From NCBI RefSeq assembly GCF_030539555.1, contig NZ_JAUNXX010000002.1:36408-100407 (forward strand): a DNA stretch of 64,000 nucleotides. Reading direction: 5' to 3'. Shown here one piece after another: positions 9,458 through 19,583 of this stretch. The notes below the pieces were generated by a model. That model worked only from the letters and a program-made list of their open reading frames with translations. It did not search any database and was not told where the DNA came from. This stretch comes from Methanobrevibacter sp. (GTDB lineage Archaea; Methanobacteriota; Methanobacteria; Methanobacteriales; Methanobacteriaceae). The first letter of the stretch is position 1; each line of letters starts with the position of its first letter. The position numbers and the translations under genes are program-made.

Positions 9458-9476
9458 ATGTGTAGTTACTACACAT
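9458..9476. promoter_or_regulatory. 19-bp perfect palindrome (operator 2) upstream of mobB-moaA
   Basis: ATGTGTAGTTACTACACAT: two perfect 9-bp arms around one base, the same family as operator 1 at 9134-9152. It lies 60 bp before the mobB start codon, hence near the expected promoter of the divergent cofactor-synthesis operon. Confidence 0.78.
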
Positions 9477-9536
9477 CACATAAAAAATAGTATTATTAAT
9501 GTTGAAATACTAATAATATTATAGGGGGAAAATGAG

Positions 9537-10574
9537 ATGAAAATCGCATCTATTGTAGGTAAAAAGAATACCGGAAAAACTTCACTAACAGTGAAGGTAA
9601 TTAGTGAACTAACAAAAAGAGGTTATAATGTTGCTTCCATAAAACATTCCCACCATTCAATAGAGATGGATAAGGAAAACACAGACACATGGAAACATAA
9701 ACAGGCCGGAGCAAATTTGGTTGTCGGTGTGGGATCAACTACTTTTTTCAATGCGCGAAAAGAGCATGACCTCAATAGAATATTATACTTACTGAAACAT
9801 TTCGACAATTTTGATTATGTAATAATTGAAGGCTACAAAAGCTACAACTATCCGAAAATCATCACTTCCCCTGAAGTCAGAGACGAATACACAATAAAAG
9901 AAGTGGATTCATTCACAATAGATGATGAAGGCATTAGAGAACTTGCAGACTTAATAGAACAGAGAGGTCACGACATTGTGGACACCCTATTTGCAAACAA
10001 CTGCGGATACAACAATGGTGAAGTTATCGCAGGAGATATACGTAACGGAAACTTAAGTGTCGAAAATCTTGACGATGTCTGCTGCTACATGTCAATAGAC
10101 GATAAAGTTGTTGGACTGAACAGATTTGTCAGTGATTACTTAAAGCAAAATATTTTGGGAATCATTAACACATTAAATCTTGATGATTATGGTGTTGAGG
10201 ATGTTAAAAAGATTGAATTGATTGTGCCCGATTCACAGTCAAGGCCCAATAAAGCAAATAAAAGAACTACTGTTTTAATCAATGGCAAAAATCTTGTGAT
10301 AAATAAATTTACAATGGACATTGTAACAAATTCAATTGCTGCAATGGTTAACTCCCTTAAAACACAGGAGGATGTAAATTCAATAGATATCGAAATATCA
10401 GGTATAAGTGATGACAATCTGATTGATGCTGAAATTGTCCTTAAAACAAACGGTAATGATGTAAAAATCAATGAATTCACCAGAGGAATTTTAAAAGAAA
10501 CTATTTTTGCAATCATCAGTACTCTAAAAACAGATGACAAAATCAGCGATATAAAAATTAAGGTGGAAGAGTGA
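9537..10574 (+). CDS. mobB: MobB-type molybdopterin-guanine dinucleotide protein with three C-terminal repeats
   Basis: MobB is a P-loop GTPase that assists attachment of the guanine nucleotide to molybdopterin. Residues 1-150 are a clear MobB domain: P-loop [10 protein letters not shown] (8-17), KHSHH at 36-40, and the YVIIEGYK motif near 94-101. MobB proteins are usually about 170 residues, but this one has 345. The extension (about 183-344) consists of three related units of roughly 48 residues, each with a pattern N-F----(L/I)-----I--(I/M)---L----(V/I)--I-I-(V/I). The function of the repeats is unknown. The ATG follows AGGGGGAAAATGAG. moaA begins four bases after the stop. Confidence 0.87.
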   Translation: MKIASIVGKKNTGKTSLTVKVISELTKRGYNVASIKHSHHSIEMDKENTDTWKHKQAGANLVVGVGSTTFFNARKEHDLNRILYLLKHFDNFDYVIIEGYKSYNYPKIITSPEVRDEYTIKEVDSFTIDDEGIRELADLIEQRGHDIVDTLFANNCGYNNGEVIAGDIRNGNLSVENLDDVCCYMSIDDKVVGLNRFVSDYLKQNILGIINTLNLDDYGVEDVKKIELIVPDSQSRPNKANKRTTVLINGKNLVINKFTMDIVTNSIAAMVNSLKTQEDVNSIDIEISGISDDNLIDAEIVLKTNGNDVKINEFTRGILKETIFAIISTLKTDDKISDIKIKVEE

Positions 10575-10578
10575 TTGG

Positions 10579-11508
10579 ATGGTTGATGAATATGTAAAAG
10601 ATAACTTTGAAAGGCCAATAATATCACTCAGAATAACCATTACAAACAGATGCAATGAAAATTGCATTTATTGCCATCATGACGGCATGGTTTCTTCGAA
10701 AGATGAAATGACACCCGATGAAATTTACAAAATATGTCAAATAGCTAAAAAATTGGGAGTTAAAAAGATTAGGCTTTCAGGCGGTGACCCGCTGGTCAGA
10801 AAAGATATCGTGGAAATTGTTGAAAAAATCGGCAGTCTGGATTTCAAGGATATTTCTCTTACCACAAATGGCGTTCTGCTTGAAAAATATGCTGAAGGCT
10901 TAAAGAATGCCGGCCTCAACAGGGTAAACGTAAGTTTGGACACCCTCGATCATGATACCTACAAATTTGTTACAAAAAGAGATTATTTGGATAAAGCCAA
11001 AACAGGCATATTGAAAGCTGTTGAAGTTGGAATGAATCCTGTTAAAATCAACATGGTAGTAATGAAAGACCTCAATCAAAACGAAGTAAAAAATATGTTT
11101 AAATTCTGTAAAGATAATAACATGGTGCTTCAATTAATTGAATTGATTGAAAGTGAAAACTGTGATGACGATAAATTCAATGCCGAATACCACTACCCAT
11201 TAGATTCCATTGAAAAAAGATTAATTGATATGGCTGATAATGTGAGAGAACGTAAGTTTATGCAAGGCCGTAAAAAATATTACATAAACGGTGGAGAAAT
11301 CGAGGTAGTTAAACCTATGGACAACACTAAATTTTGCGCAAATTGCTCCAGATTAAGGATAACACCTGACGGGAAAATCAAACCCTGCCTGCTTAGAAAC
11401 GATAATCTTGTTGAGTTGATTTCACACATCAGAAATGGTGAAAGTGATGAACAGTTAGAAGAAGTTTTCATGAAAGGTATCGCCAACCGTGAGCCTTACA
11501 ATACCTGA
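10579..11508 (+). CDS. moaA: GTP 3',8-cyclase (radical SAM), molybdenum cofactor biosynthesis
   Basis: MoaA converts GTP to the cyclic precursor of molybdopterin. The 309-residue protein has the radical SAM motif CNENCIYC (about residues 26-33), the [10 protein letters not shown] motif near 70, and a second cysteine cluster at the C-terminus ([19 protein letters not shown]) that binds the substrate-contacting [4Fe-4S] cluster. The family's final GG is absent, as the protein ends REPYNT. It is co-transcribed with mobB and so belongs to the same regulatory unit opposite the fwd operon. moaC lies far away at 53.6-54.1 kb. Confidence 0.95.
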   Translation: MVDEYVKDNFERPIISLRITITNRCNENCIYCHHDGMVSSKDEMTPDEIYKICQIAKKLGVKKIRLSGGDPLVRKDIVEIVEKIGSLDFKDISLTTNGVLLEKYAEGLKNAGLNRVNVSLDTLDHDTYKFVTKRDYLDKAKTGILKAVEVGMNPVKINMVVMKDLNQNEVKNMFKFCKDNNMVLQLIELIESENCDDDKFNAEYHYPLDSIEKRLIDMADNVRERKFMQGRKKYYINGGEIEVVKPMDNTKFCANCSRLRITPDGKIKPCLLRNDNLVELISHIRNGESDEQLEEVFMKGIANREPYNT

Positions 11509-11589
11509 TTTATTTTATATTTTTTGACAGACTTATATAACAATGTTATTTATTATGGTTAAAAAAATAAAAAGGAAATAGGGTAAACC

Positions 11590-12795
11590 CTATAACCATT
11601 TAGCTTTGGATACGTGATCAGTGAATGGAAGTGGGTCGTCACTACCCATACCTGGGATGTATCCGTAGATTTCTCTTACTTTGTTGTTTACGGTACTCCA
11701 TACTTTAGCTACAGGAATTTCACATGGACATACTTCGGAACATTGACCACAGTTGGTACATGCGTCAACCATGTGCACTAAACGTGTTAAGTGGAAGAAT
11801 GGAGCTGCAGGAGTGTATCCACCAGGTACCCATTCAGGACCTTCAGCTTCAAGACAGCAGTCTTCACAGAAACATAATGGACATGCTTCACGACAACCGT
11901 AACATTTCATACATTTGGAGAATTCATCTTCGTATTGGTAGAATACATCAATGATGTCTCCAGTGGTACCTGCGTAGTCTACGTCTTTTTTAGCTTGAGA
12001 TTCTTTTAACATGAAGTTGTTAATGTTTTCTCTGATTTTGATACCTTTTTCGATTGGTTCAGCGGTTTCAATTAAACCTGCTTCAATAACTTTGTCTAAT
12101 ACTTCAGCACCAGTTTCTGAGAATACTTCTACGAAAGTAGCTTTACCAGCTAATTGACCGATAACTCCCCAGTTACCTAAAGCTAAGTCAGCGTTGGAAG
12201 GGATTTTGAGGTTACATCTTTGACAGTTTTCTCTTCTACCCATGCCTTGTTCTTCTAATTCATCGATTTTGAAACCTTTTTCACCATCAGCTGTTTCCAT
12301 GATGAGTTTTCCTTTTGAGATTTCTTCTTTGATAACATCTTTAGGATCTAATTCGTATACATCTCTAATCATGTTCATGGTAGGAACAGGTGACATAGTT
12401 CCTCCACAGTTTACTCCAATCATAATTACGTTATCTTCGATGATTTTACCTTTTTTCATTAATTCTCTGATGGTCATTGCGTCACAAGGTTTACATGCAA
12501 CAGCGAGTTTCATGTATCTTGCACCATCTAAGTATTTGGATACAAATTTAGCAATGTTTAATGTACCACAGTGAATTGAACCTGCAGTTTTGATTACATC
12601 AGCAGGATCAGTTACAAGGGTTGGTACACCATCATAAATATCGTGACCTTCGGTTACACCTACAACACCGTCAACGATACCTTCTTCTAATAAGTATTTC
12701 ATGATAGTAGTTACTACTCCACCATATTCTCCTTTTTCTTTGATATCTTCGATAGCAGAGTATGCGTAGTACATATCGTTAATTTTTGCGCTCAT
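11590..12795 (-). CDS. fdhB: F420-dependent formate dehydrogenase, beta subunit
   Basis: FdhB takes electrons from the catalytic subunit to coenzyme F420. The 401-residue protein belongs to the FrhB/FdhB family: the N-terminal [26 protein letters not shown] stretch and the conserved [12 protein letters not shown] motif are present. The C-terminal third has cysteine motifs [20 protein letters not shown] and [16 protein letters not shown] for [4Fe-4S] clusters. GAGGAG precedes the ATG, 17 nt after the fdhA stop. Last gene of the fdhC-fdhA-fdhB operon. Confidence 0.95.
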   Translation of the reverse strand: MSAKINDMYYAYSAIEDIKEKGEYGGVVTTIMKYLLEEGIVDGVVGVTEGHDIYDGVPTLVTDPADVIKTAGSIHCGTLNIAKFVSKYLDGARYMKLAVACKPCDAMTIRELMKKGKIIEDNVIMIGVNCGGTMSPVPTMNMIRDVYELDPKDVIKEEISKGKLIMETADGEKGFKIDELEEQGMGRRENCQRCNLKIPSNADLALGNWGVIGQLAGKATFVEVFSETGAEVLDKVIEAGLIETAEPIEKGIKIRENINNFMLKESQAKKDVDYAGTTGDIIDVFYQYEDEFSKCMKCYGCREACPLCFCEDCCLEAEGPEWVPGGYTPAAPFFHLTRLVHMVDACTNCGQCSEVCPCEIPVAKVWSTVNNKVREIYGYIPGMGSDDPLPFTDHVSKAKWL

Positions 12796-12812
12796 TTAAA
12801 TCTACTCCTCAT

Positions 12813-14978
12813 TTATTTTCCTACTTGTACGGTAGTAGTTGACATGTTTTCAGCTTTAATTTCAGTGTCAGTACCATCTTTGTAGACTTCTCCTTTCATT
12901 TCTAATACTTCAGGGAGTTTTTCTACTTGAATAGCACATGCTTTTAATTCAACCATTTTGGATTTAGGGTCGAAAGAATCGGAGTTGGTTAATACATTAG
13001 CTGCACATTCTACAAAGTGCATTGGAATGTTTACAATACCTTCTCTGATGTCATCGGTTACACGTGCAGGAATAGCGATTTCTCCTCTTCTGGAGAATGC
13101 TCTTACTACTTCACCGTTGAGAATTCCTCTAGCTTCAGCATCTTTGGTGTTGATTTCGATGAATCCAGTTTTAACTTCGTTGTTTAAGGTTTCACATCTT
13201 CTGGTCATTGCAGCGTGATAGTGGAATAAGATCCTTGTAGTAGTTAATAATAATGGGTATTCATCATCTACAGTTTCAACAGGTCCTTTGTGTTCTAATG
13301 CTTGGAAGACTCCTAAACCGTCAGGGTGTGCGAATTTTTCTTTGTGCATTAATGGTTGACATGGGTCATCTTCAGATGGGCAAGGCCAGTGAAGTGCTTC
13401 AGGAGTGTCTAATCTTTCACGGTTCATACCAGCCATGATAGGAGCACATTCTCTGATTTCATTGAAGATATCTTCAGAAGTTTCGTAGTGGAATAATTCT
13501 CTTGGAACTCCCATTCTGACTGCGATTTCTTCCATGATTTTCCAATCTAACCATGCGCCTTCAGGAGGTTCTTGAGCTTTGTGTAAGCATTGTACTCTTC
13601 TTTCACCACTGGTGAAGGTACCTTCTTGTTCACCCCAACCTGCTGCAGGAAGAACTACATCAGCACATTGTGCAGTATCGGTTAAGAAACATTCTTGAAC
13701 AACTAACATTTCTAAGTTTTCAAGTGCTTCTTTGGTGTGAGCTACGTCAGCATCAGAGAGAACTGGGTCTTCCCCGTGGATGTATAATACTTTTAAGTCA
13801 CCAGCGTGAGCAGCATTCATCATTTCTACTAAGGTTAAACCAGGAGTGGTTGGTAAGTTTACTTCATAACCGTATCCACTGTAGTAGTCGTTGAACCATG
13901 CAGTAGTTTCTGGGTCTTTAACTTTTCTGTATCCTACGTAATCGGAAGGTAATGCACCCATATCACAAGCACCTTGTACGTTGTTTTGTCCTCTTAATGG
14001 GTTTACACCAGTACCTTGTCTACCAATGTTACCAGTTAACATTGCGAGGTTTGCAGTGGACATAACGTTGTCTGCACCGTGGGAGTGTTCGGTAATACCT
14101 AATGAGTATACGATAGCTGCTTTGTCAGCAGATGCGTATTCTACAGCTAAGTGTTCGATTACTTCAGGTTTGATACCGGTAATTTCAGAAGCCATTTCTA
14201 AAGTGTATTTTTGAACGGTTTCTTTCATTTCTTCGTAACCTTTGGTTCTGTTTGCAATGAATTCGTCATCTTGTAAGTCTTTGTCGATGATAACTTTAAT
14301 CATTGCGTTCATTAAAGCTACGTCAGTACCGGTTTCGAATTGTACATATTCATCTGCGATTTTAGCAGTAGGAGTGAATCTTGGGTCTAATACAACTAAT
14401 TTAGCACCGTTTTGTTTAGCTTGGATCATTTTACGTCCAAATAATGGGTGTGCTTCCATGTTGTTTGAACCAATACAGAATATGTAGTCAGCTTCTTTGA
14501 TACTGTCGAATCCGTTGGTCATAGCACCTGATCCGAAAGTGTTAGCCAAACCTGCTACAGTAGGACCGTGACAGATACGTGCACAGTGGTCTACGTTTTG
14601 AGTTTGACAAGCTACTCTTGCTAATTTTTGAGTAATGTAAATGTTTTCGTTTGGTGAACGAGCACATGCGTAGAATCCAACTTTGTTAGGATCTTCGTCA
14701 GATACTTCTTTGAGTTTTTTAGCAACCATGTCGAGTGCTTCATCCCATGAAGCTTCTCTAAATTCGCCATTTTCTTTTATTAAAGGAGTAGTTAATCTGT
14801 CTTCCCTATTAATAAATTGATATCCAAAATTACCTTTTGGACATACTTTACCCTCATTTACAGGGTGTCTTTTTAAAGGTTCTACACCAACAATTTTTCC
14901 GTCTTTTACAACGAAGTTGAGACCACAACCAGTCCCACAGTACGGACAGATTGTTGGTACATATTTTATTTCAACCAT
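12813..14978 (-). CDS. fdhA: Formate dehydrogenase, Mo/W-pterin alpha subunit (cysteine form)
   Basis: FdhA oxidises formate to CO2, feeding F420H2 and, in some methanogens, heterodisulfide reductase. In the 721-residue product the N-terminal cluster is held by C11, C14, C18 and C46. The metal ligand is C136 followed by H137 in ARICHGPT, so selenocysteine is not used. The oxidoreductase core and the C-terminal dinucleotide-binding domain (from about 590) are complete. A tail of about 30 residues beyond the usual end is rich in Glu/Lys/Thr. RBS GGAGATT. A hairpin separates it from fdhC upstream. Confidence 0.96.
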   Translation of the reverse strand: MVEIKYVPTICPYCGTGCGLNFVVKDGKIVGVEPLKRHPVNEGKVCPKGNFGYQFINREDRLTTPLIKENGEFREASWDEALDMVAKKLKEVSDEDPNKVGFYACARSPNENIYITQKLARVACQTQNVDHCARICHGPTVAGLANTFGSGAMTNGFDSIKEADYIFCIGSNNMEAHPLFGRKMIQAKQNGAKLVVLDPRFTPTAKIADEYVQFETGTDVALMNAMIKVIIDKDLQDDEFIANRTKGYEEMKETVQKYTLEMASEITGIKPEVIEHLAVEYASADKAAIVYSLGITEHSHGADNVMSTANLAMLTGNIGRQGTGVNPLRGQNNVQGACDMGALPSDYVGYRKVKDPETTAWFNDYYSGYGYEVNLPTTPGLTLVEMMNAAHAGDLKVLYIHGEDPVLSDADVAHTKEALENLEMLVVQECFLTDTAQCADVVLPAAGWGEQEGTFTSGERRVQCLHKAQEPPEGAWLDWKIMEEIAVRMGVPRELFHYETSEDIFNEIRECAPIMAGMNRERLDTPEALHWPCPSEDDPCQPLMHKEKFAHPDGLGVFQALEHKGPVETVDDEYPLLLTTTRILFHYHAAMTRRCETLNNEVKTGFIEINTKDAEARGILNGEVVRAFSRRGEIAIPARVTDDIREGIVNIPMHFVECAANVLTNSDSFDPKSKMVELKACAIQVEKLPEVLEMKGEVYKDGTDTEIKAENMSTTTVQVGK

Positions 14979-15019
14979 TTTATAATCTCCAAAATATATT
15001 ATATGATAAAATAATTTAG

Positions 15020-15043
15020 AAAGAAGCTTTAAAAAGCTTCTTT
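15020..15043. terminator. 11-bp perfect hairpin between fdhC and fdhA
   Basis: AAAGAAGCTTT and AAAGCTTCTTT flank AA in the 84-nt space between fdhC and fdhA. In transcription order it follows the fdhC stop by about 19 nt. It could act as a partial terminator or RNA-processing site that sets the ratio of transporter to enzyme. Confidence 0.55.
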
Positions 15044-15062
15044 AAATTTAAAATTTACTAGC

Positions 15063-15857
15063 TTAGTCTTTGAGGTAAGTGTACCAGTATATACATGCTA
15101 CAAAGACTGCTCCACCGATGATGTTTCCGATTGTAACTGGAATTAAGTTGTTAATGATGATACTTCCCCAGTTTACACCTTCAGCACCTAAGAACATACC
15201 TAATGGTATGAAGAACATGTTTGCAACACTGTGCTCAAATCCGATACATACAAACGCCATGATTGGGAACCAGATACCAACGATTTTACCAATGATGTCG
15301 TCGGATGCGTTCGCTAACCATACAGCTAAACATACAAGCCAGTTACAACCAATACCTCTAATCATTGCTGTTACGAAGTCTAATTTAACTTTAGCTTCTG
15401 AAACTGCAATAGCTTTAGCAGTTATTGCGTTAGTTGGGTCAGCAGGAGCAATTCCTCCCATGAAAGCTAAAACGTAAGCAACAAATAATGCACCTACGAA
15501 GTTGAAAATCCAACTGAGTACCCAATTTTTAGCGAGACCTCCTACAGATGCATTACCATCTAATACACCTAGAGTCATGAACATTACGTTTCCTGTGAAT
15601 AATTCAGATCCGGCAAGTACAACAATAATCAAACCTACAGGGAACACTGCACCGAATACGAATTTTTCTAAACCCATTGGTGCACCTGCTTTTAACATAC
15701 CGGCACTTGCTACTACAGCTAATAAACCACCGAATGCAATATATGCTCCTGCTAAAAAGGAGAGTAATATTACATTTACAATATTTGCAGAGTCTTTTGC
15801 TCCAGCTGTTGCAGAAATTGCTTTTGCAGTTTCTACTGGACTTTTGAATGAACTCAT
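15063..15857 (-). CDS. fdhC: Formate transporter of the FNT family
   Basis: Imports formate for the dehydrogenase encoded downstream. The 264-residue protein has six hydrophobic spans and the FNT hallmarks: the [13 protein letters not shown] region in the first third, GSELFTGN near the middle, and a [15 protein letters not shown] motif in the fifth-span region. First gene of the fdh operon, with GAGGTTGAT before the ATG. A TATA-like run on the minus strand near 15952-15967 is the likely promoter. Confidence 0.95.
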   Translation of the reverse strand: MSSFKSPVETAKAISATAGAKDSANIVNVILLSFLAGAYIAFGGLLAVVASAGMLKAGAPMGLEKFVFGAVFPVGLIIVVLAGSELFTGNVMFMTLGVLDGNASVGGLAKNWVLSWIFNFVGALFVAYVLAFMGGIAPADPTNAITAKAIAVSEAKVKLDFVTAMIRGIGCNWLVCLAVWLANASDDIIGKIVGIWFPIMAFVCIGFEHSVANMFFIPLGMFLGAEGVNWGSIIINNLIPVTIGNIIGGAVFVACIYWYTYLKD

Positions 15858-16373
15858 TTTATCAACCTCTTTATCCCTTTTTTATAATTTATTATAATAC
15901 TAATGAATCCCAAATTAAAATAGTTCAAAGTATTATGAGTAATATTATATCTTTTAATATATAAAAAGGGTTTGTTATTAGACTCTAAAAGAAATATTTA
16001 AATAGGATAAACGAGTTATATATAATTGTAATAATAAATCATTATAAAAGTTCCATCATATCGGAAAAAAACTTTTTTTTAGAAGAATAATAACTCATAA
16101 CATTATTTAGAGAAATCAATTATTTTTAAACTCCAAATATTTAAAATTAATAGCAAATATCGTTTTTAAAGTTAAAATTAGATTTATTAGTATTTTATGT
16201 AATTTTCGAATTGAATAATATATCATGTCATATGTTTATATATACCTTGTATATCTACGTTGATAAAAATTTTATAAATCGGAGTGAAAAATAATAATAA
16301 TTGAATTAAATCTAAAAAAAATAATTGAAAAAATTTAACTTAAAAAATGAAAAATTTCGAGTCAAATGATAAT
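15858..16373. other. Long intergenic region upstream of the fdh operon
   Basis: No gene with a plausible ribosome site is visible on either strand in these 516 bases. The part near fdhC holds its probable promoter. Further away, 16051-16066 contains TTCC-N8-GGAA and includes CATATCGGA (16057-16065), a nonamer that recurs upstream of fdhD. The rest is AT-rich, with TATA-like runs at about 16238-16246 and no recognisable RNA. Confidence 0.5.
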
Positions 16374-16673
16374 TTAACCCGATACCATTACCAGTTCACC
16401 AGTGTTGGGATCCTGATAAACCTTACCGACCTCACTGTAACCGCTGTCTTCAAGTCCACCAGCATCAGTGTAATTCTGTGTGAACGTATCGGCAGTAGAA
16501 ACATCCTGTGTTGTAGAAGTATTGGAAATCATGTCCGGATTTGCAGACAAAGCCATGATTGCAAAAATTAAAAAACCTAACGCTAAAACAAGCATTGCAT
16601 CTGAAAGGTTATTTAATCCACTCATAGGGTCATCATCGGCAGATTCAGAAATTCTCCTTTTCTTTCTAAGCAT
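16374..16673 (-). CDS. DUF2149-like single-span membrane protein
   Basis: A 99-residue protein with a basic N-terminus (RKKRRISESADDDP), one membrane span (about residues 28-44, VLALGFLIFAIMALS) and an exterior tail rich in Thr/Asp. This resembles the ExbD/TolR-like partner DUF2149 found next to ExbB-type channels in methanogens. It is the last gene of a three-gene minus-strand cluster, starting 4 nt after the ExbB-like stop. Likely role: accessory stator or rotor partner of the neighbouring proton channel; the driven transporter is not established. Confidence 0.75.
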   Translation of the reverse strand: MLRKKRRISESADDDPMSGLNNLSDAMLVLALGFLIFAIMALSANPDMISNTSTTQDVSTADTFTQNYTDAGGLEDSGYSEVGKVYQDPNTGELVMVSG

Positions 16674-16677
16674 AATT

Positions 16678-17319
16678 TCACCATTTACTTATAGCTTCAA
16701 GTTCTGCTTCCGCTATTGTTTCTGTAACAATTAAATCAGACTCATACCATTGTTTCTTAAATCTGGAAATAACATAAGCAAGCGCACCTACAGACAGACC
16801 AGTGACAGTAGTGTCAAATGCAATGGTTAGAGATTGTGCCAGTGTTGAAATATCCCCAGTTCCCAAAGCGGCTAAACCAGGTCCTAACGGAATTAAAGTT
16901 CCTAAAAGACCCAAAATAGGTCCTACTTTAACAAGAATGTCTGTTTTGTTAGTGCTTTTAATTAATTTTGTTTCCTCATCTGAAATTAACTCACTGGCAA
17001 GGGCTTTTCTTGCCTCATTACCGATGTCATGATTATCTGCAATTCGACTAAGGACATTTTTTTGATAGTCGAACAGGCTGCTTTTGCCAATAACTTCCTT
17101 CATTTGAGATACATTATTTGAAAATGAAACGTTTCTAACTAATTCTTCCAATTCCTTAGAACTGATTGCCTTTCTTGAAATAAACTCATTAATTATACCA
17201 CCAAAAGCCAACAGAACGATAATCACTGAAATCACAAGCAGTATAATGACCGGTGTTAACAAGCTTTCAGATATAATATGAATCAATGAGGTTAAAGTTT
17301 GGGTTCCTTCAAGTATCAT
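16678..17319 (-). CDS. MotA/TolQ/ExbB-type proton channel protein
   Basis: 213 residues with three hydrophobic spans (about 20-42, 128-152 and 166-186) and the conserved GLLGTLIPLGPGLAALGTGD region with a following FDTTVTGLSVGAL motif, diagnostic of the TolQ/ExbB family. These proteins couple ion flow to work across the membrane. It overlaps the upstream membrane gene by 4 nt and is followed by the DUF2149-like partner. In other methanogens such trios accompany metal- or cofactor-related genes; here the next genes are FmdE and a FecCD-type importer. Confidence 0.88.
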   Translation of the reverse strand: MILEGTQTLTSLIHIISESLLTPVIILLVISVIIVLLAFGGIINEFISRKAISSKELEELVRNVSFSNNVSQMKEVIGKSSLFDYQKNVLSRIADNHDIGNEARKALASELISDEETKLIKSTNKTDILVKVGPILGLLGTLIPLGPGLAALGTGDISTLAQSLTIAFDTTVTGLSVGALAYVISRFKKQWYESDLIVTETIAEAELEAISKW

Positions 17320-17966
17320 AAACTTCCCCCTTTATTGTCATTATAAACTACACCAATTACCAAAACGACAATTATCCCTATAATAATATATATTAATTGA
17401 TATGTTGGAGTCAGAATTAAGAATGGGCTGAACATTGAATAAACAAGATGTCTTGTGGATTCATATGTCAAACCAAAAATAAACAGCAATAGTGAAAATA
17501 AACACATGTACTCTCCAATAATAACCGGGTAGTCTCTTTTTGCATGAATTAATAATTTTGTAAGTTGATAAACAGAAAATAATGTTAAAAAACTGAATAA
17601 AGAATATAATGAGAAATCGAATAATGATAGCTCGGATTGTGATGAAAGACATATCAGCGAAATAATAAATAGTATCATGACTGAAACAATTGAAAACCTT
17701 AAATTATTTTTTTTAAAATAGCATATGAATGTTAAAAATACAAATATGCACAGTATCATGAAAAAATAGCTATAATAATCAAGTAAAAAAGATAGAGTAT
17801 TTTCAAAATAGCCTGAAATATTCATTGAAACGAATGAAATGATTAAAATAGCAAATGATACTCCAATTAGTTTAAAATTATTAATTTTAAGATTTCCAAT
17901 CAATAAAGAAATATTGGCCGTGAACAAGATTAAAATTACTAATAAATATCCTCCAATTAAATCCAT
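17316..17966 (-). CDS. Polytopic membrane protein, DUF2162-like
   Basis: 216 residues, almost entirely hydrophobic, with about seven predicted spans and no soluble domain. Placement next to an ExbB-like and a DUF2149-like gene suggests the DUF2162 family of predicted transporters, which occur in such trios. The product is low in charged residues and rich in Phe/Ile/Leu/Ser. First gene of the module; its stop overlaps the ExbB-like start (ATGA). Function not known. Confidence 0.7.
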   Translation of the reverse strand: MDLIGGYLLVILILFTANISLLIGNLKINNFKLIGVSFAILIISFVSMNISGYFENTLSFLLDYYSYFFMILCIFVFLTFICYFKKNNLRFSIVSVMILFIISLICLSSQSELSLFDFSLYSLFSFLTLFSVYQLTKLLIHAKRDYPVIIGEYMCLFSLLLFIFGLTYESTRHLVYSMFSPFLILTPTYQLIYIIIGIIVVLVIGVVYNDNKGGSL

Positions 17967-18199
17967 ATCACTGCAACTCTCATATCTTTATTACTTTTAT
18001 TTTATCCATATAATTATTTAAACATATCGCAACGATAAATTTAAATAAAATAAAATTACTTAAAAATTTTTTAATAGATAAAATAAAGATTTAAACTAAA
18101 ATAATTGAAAAAATAAAAATAATAAGCAAATATTTAGCAAAATAAAAAAATATAAAGAAAAATTATAAAATCCAATTAAAGATTAAAACATATTGCTCA

Positions 18200-18769
18200 T
18201 CAATCTTCAATCAGTTCATAATATGATTCCTCTGCACAGGATTTGCACACGGGTTTTCCGCCTCTGAGCACGTGACGCCCATCAGATACTTTTTCACCGC
18301 AAACAGAACAGAATGTGGTTGTGTAAGGTTTGCCCGGCATGTCACCTAAAGACAATTCGATTTTAACCTTGTCAACTTTAAATAATTCTTCAGGAGGAGT
18401 CCTTCTAAAACGAGCGATCATCTCTTCTTTAGTTTCCTCATCCTTGAATTTTTTATTTGCATCCGCATCAGTTATCCTCAAAGCCTCTCCTGTATCCTGA
18501 TTATAAAATGTTGCTGCAAATTTGCCGTAATACATCTGTTTAAGTGTTCTTTTACCCATAGAACAGCCAGTAACAGATTGAACCGCATCGGACATGCACC
18601 GGTCGATTTCCAAAAATACAATCAGATTTTTATGCCTTTGATTTAACTCCATTCCCAATAGTTCAAGACCGTACATTGCCAGTTTTGTTCCAATAGCAAT
18701 ACCTCCGCAGATATGACCATGAAACTCAGCGGCTTTTGCAAGTTGTTCATCATAATCTTGTTCATTCAT
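18200..18769 (-). CDS. FmdE-family protein with C-terminal zinc ribbon
   Basis: 189 residues. The FmdE domain (about 10-150) is clear from FHGHICGGIAIGTKLAMYGLE, a conserved Cys/His metal site, and CMSDAVQSVTGCSMGKRTLK. A zinc-ribbon tail has CSVCG and CKSC pairs (about 153-180). FmdE co-occurs with molybdenum formylmethanofuran dehydrogenase but is not a catalytic subunit; a role in metal or pterin handling is likely. The gene starts 10 nt after the ABC ATPase stop, so it is in the importer operon. AAAGGTGAT ribosome site. Confidence 0.9.
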   Translation of the reverse strand: MNEQDYDEQLAKAAEFHGHICGGIAIGTKLAMYGLELLGMELNQRHKNLIVFLEIDRCMSDAVQSVTGCSMGKRTLKQMYYGKFAATFYNQDTGEALRITDADANKKFKDEETKEEMIARFRRTPPEELFKVDKVKIELSLGDMPGKPYTTTFCSVCGEKVSDGRHVLRGGKPVCKSCAEESYYELIED

Positions 18770-18779
18770 TTTATCACCT

Positions 18780-19583
18780 TTATAAATCTAATTTTAAGTT
18801 TGTCTTTAAAGGTACACATACCTTTCTTTCATTATCCAATTCTATTAATTTAACATCGATAGAATAAGCTTTTCTTAAATTTTCTTCAGTTACAACATCT
18901 TCCGGCGTTCCAAAATCAATGAATTGCTTATTTTTCATTATGGCAACTTTTGTTGAGCTTAAAAATGCGTGATCCGGGAAATGAGAAGACATTATAATCG
19001 AAAGACCGGATTTTGATAAATTATCGATAATTTCCAAAAGTTTGATTTGATTGCCGAAGTCCAAGTGAGATGTCGGTTCATCCAATATAAGAATATCTGG
19101 CTGCTGACATAAGACACGCGCCAAGAATACCAATTGTCTTTCACCGCCACTCAAATTCGTGTATTCCTTATCCTTCAAATGATCTATGCCTAATGTTTTT
19201 AAAGAATTGATGGCTATGTCAATGTCCTTTTCTTTTGGAGAATCTGTTAAATTTAAATATGGTGCCCTTCCCATCACAACAACATCCAAAACAGTGAACG
19301 GAAATGAGGGTACGTGAGATTGTGGGATATAACCAATGTGTTTTGAAATCTCGGCAAAGGATAAATTTTTAATGTTATCCCCATTAACCAGGATTTCACC
19401 GCTTGCAACATCATTCAATCCATTGAGACATTTTATCAAAGTGGTTTTTCCAGTCCCGTTCGGACCAAGAATGCACAATACGTCCCCTTTATCAATTGAA
19501 AAACTGATATTACTGAAAATTTCTTCACCGCCATAAGAAAATGAAATGTTTTTAACTTCAAATAGCTTATTATCTACGACCAT
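18780..19583 (-). CDS. FecE/BtuD-type ABC importer ATPase
   Basis: 267-residue ATP-binding subunit of a type II importer. Walker A GPNGTGKTT (about 39-47), Q-loop near YIPQSH, signature LSGGERQ (about 144-150) and Walker B ILILDEPTSHLD are intact. It overlaps the permease gene by 10 nt. The transporter class handles iron complexes, cobamides and, in the MolBCA branch, molybdate/tungstate; the neighbours favour the last, but substrate cannot be read from the ATPase. Confidence 0.92.
   Translation of the reverse strand: MVVDNKLFEVKNISFSYGGEEIFSNISFSIDKGDVLCILGPNGTGKTTLIKCLNGLNDVASGEILVNGDNIKNLSFAEISKHIGYIPQSHVPSFPFTVLDVVVMGRAPYLNLTDSPKEKDIDIAINSLKTLGIDHLKDKEYTNLSGGERQLVFLARVLCQQPDILILDEPTSHLDFGNQIKLLEIIDNLSKSGLSIIMSSHFPDHAFLSSTKVAIMKNKQFIDFGTPEDVVTEENLRKAYSIDVKLIELDNERKVCVPLKTNLKLDL

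Noticed and set aside
15079..15897. Plus-strand open frames of about 130 codons
   Set aside because: They mirror fdhC; the low stop density comes from the codon use of the transporter gene.
16347..16571. Plus-strand frame of 74 codons in the fdhC upstream side
   Set aside because: It mostly overlaps the DUF2149-like gene on the other strand and has no Shine-Dalgarno or similarity.
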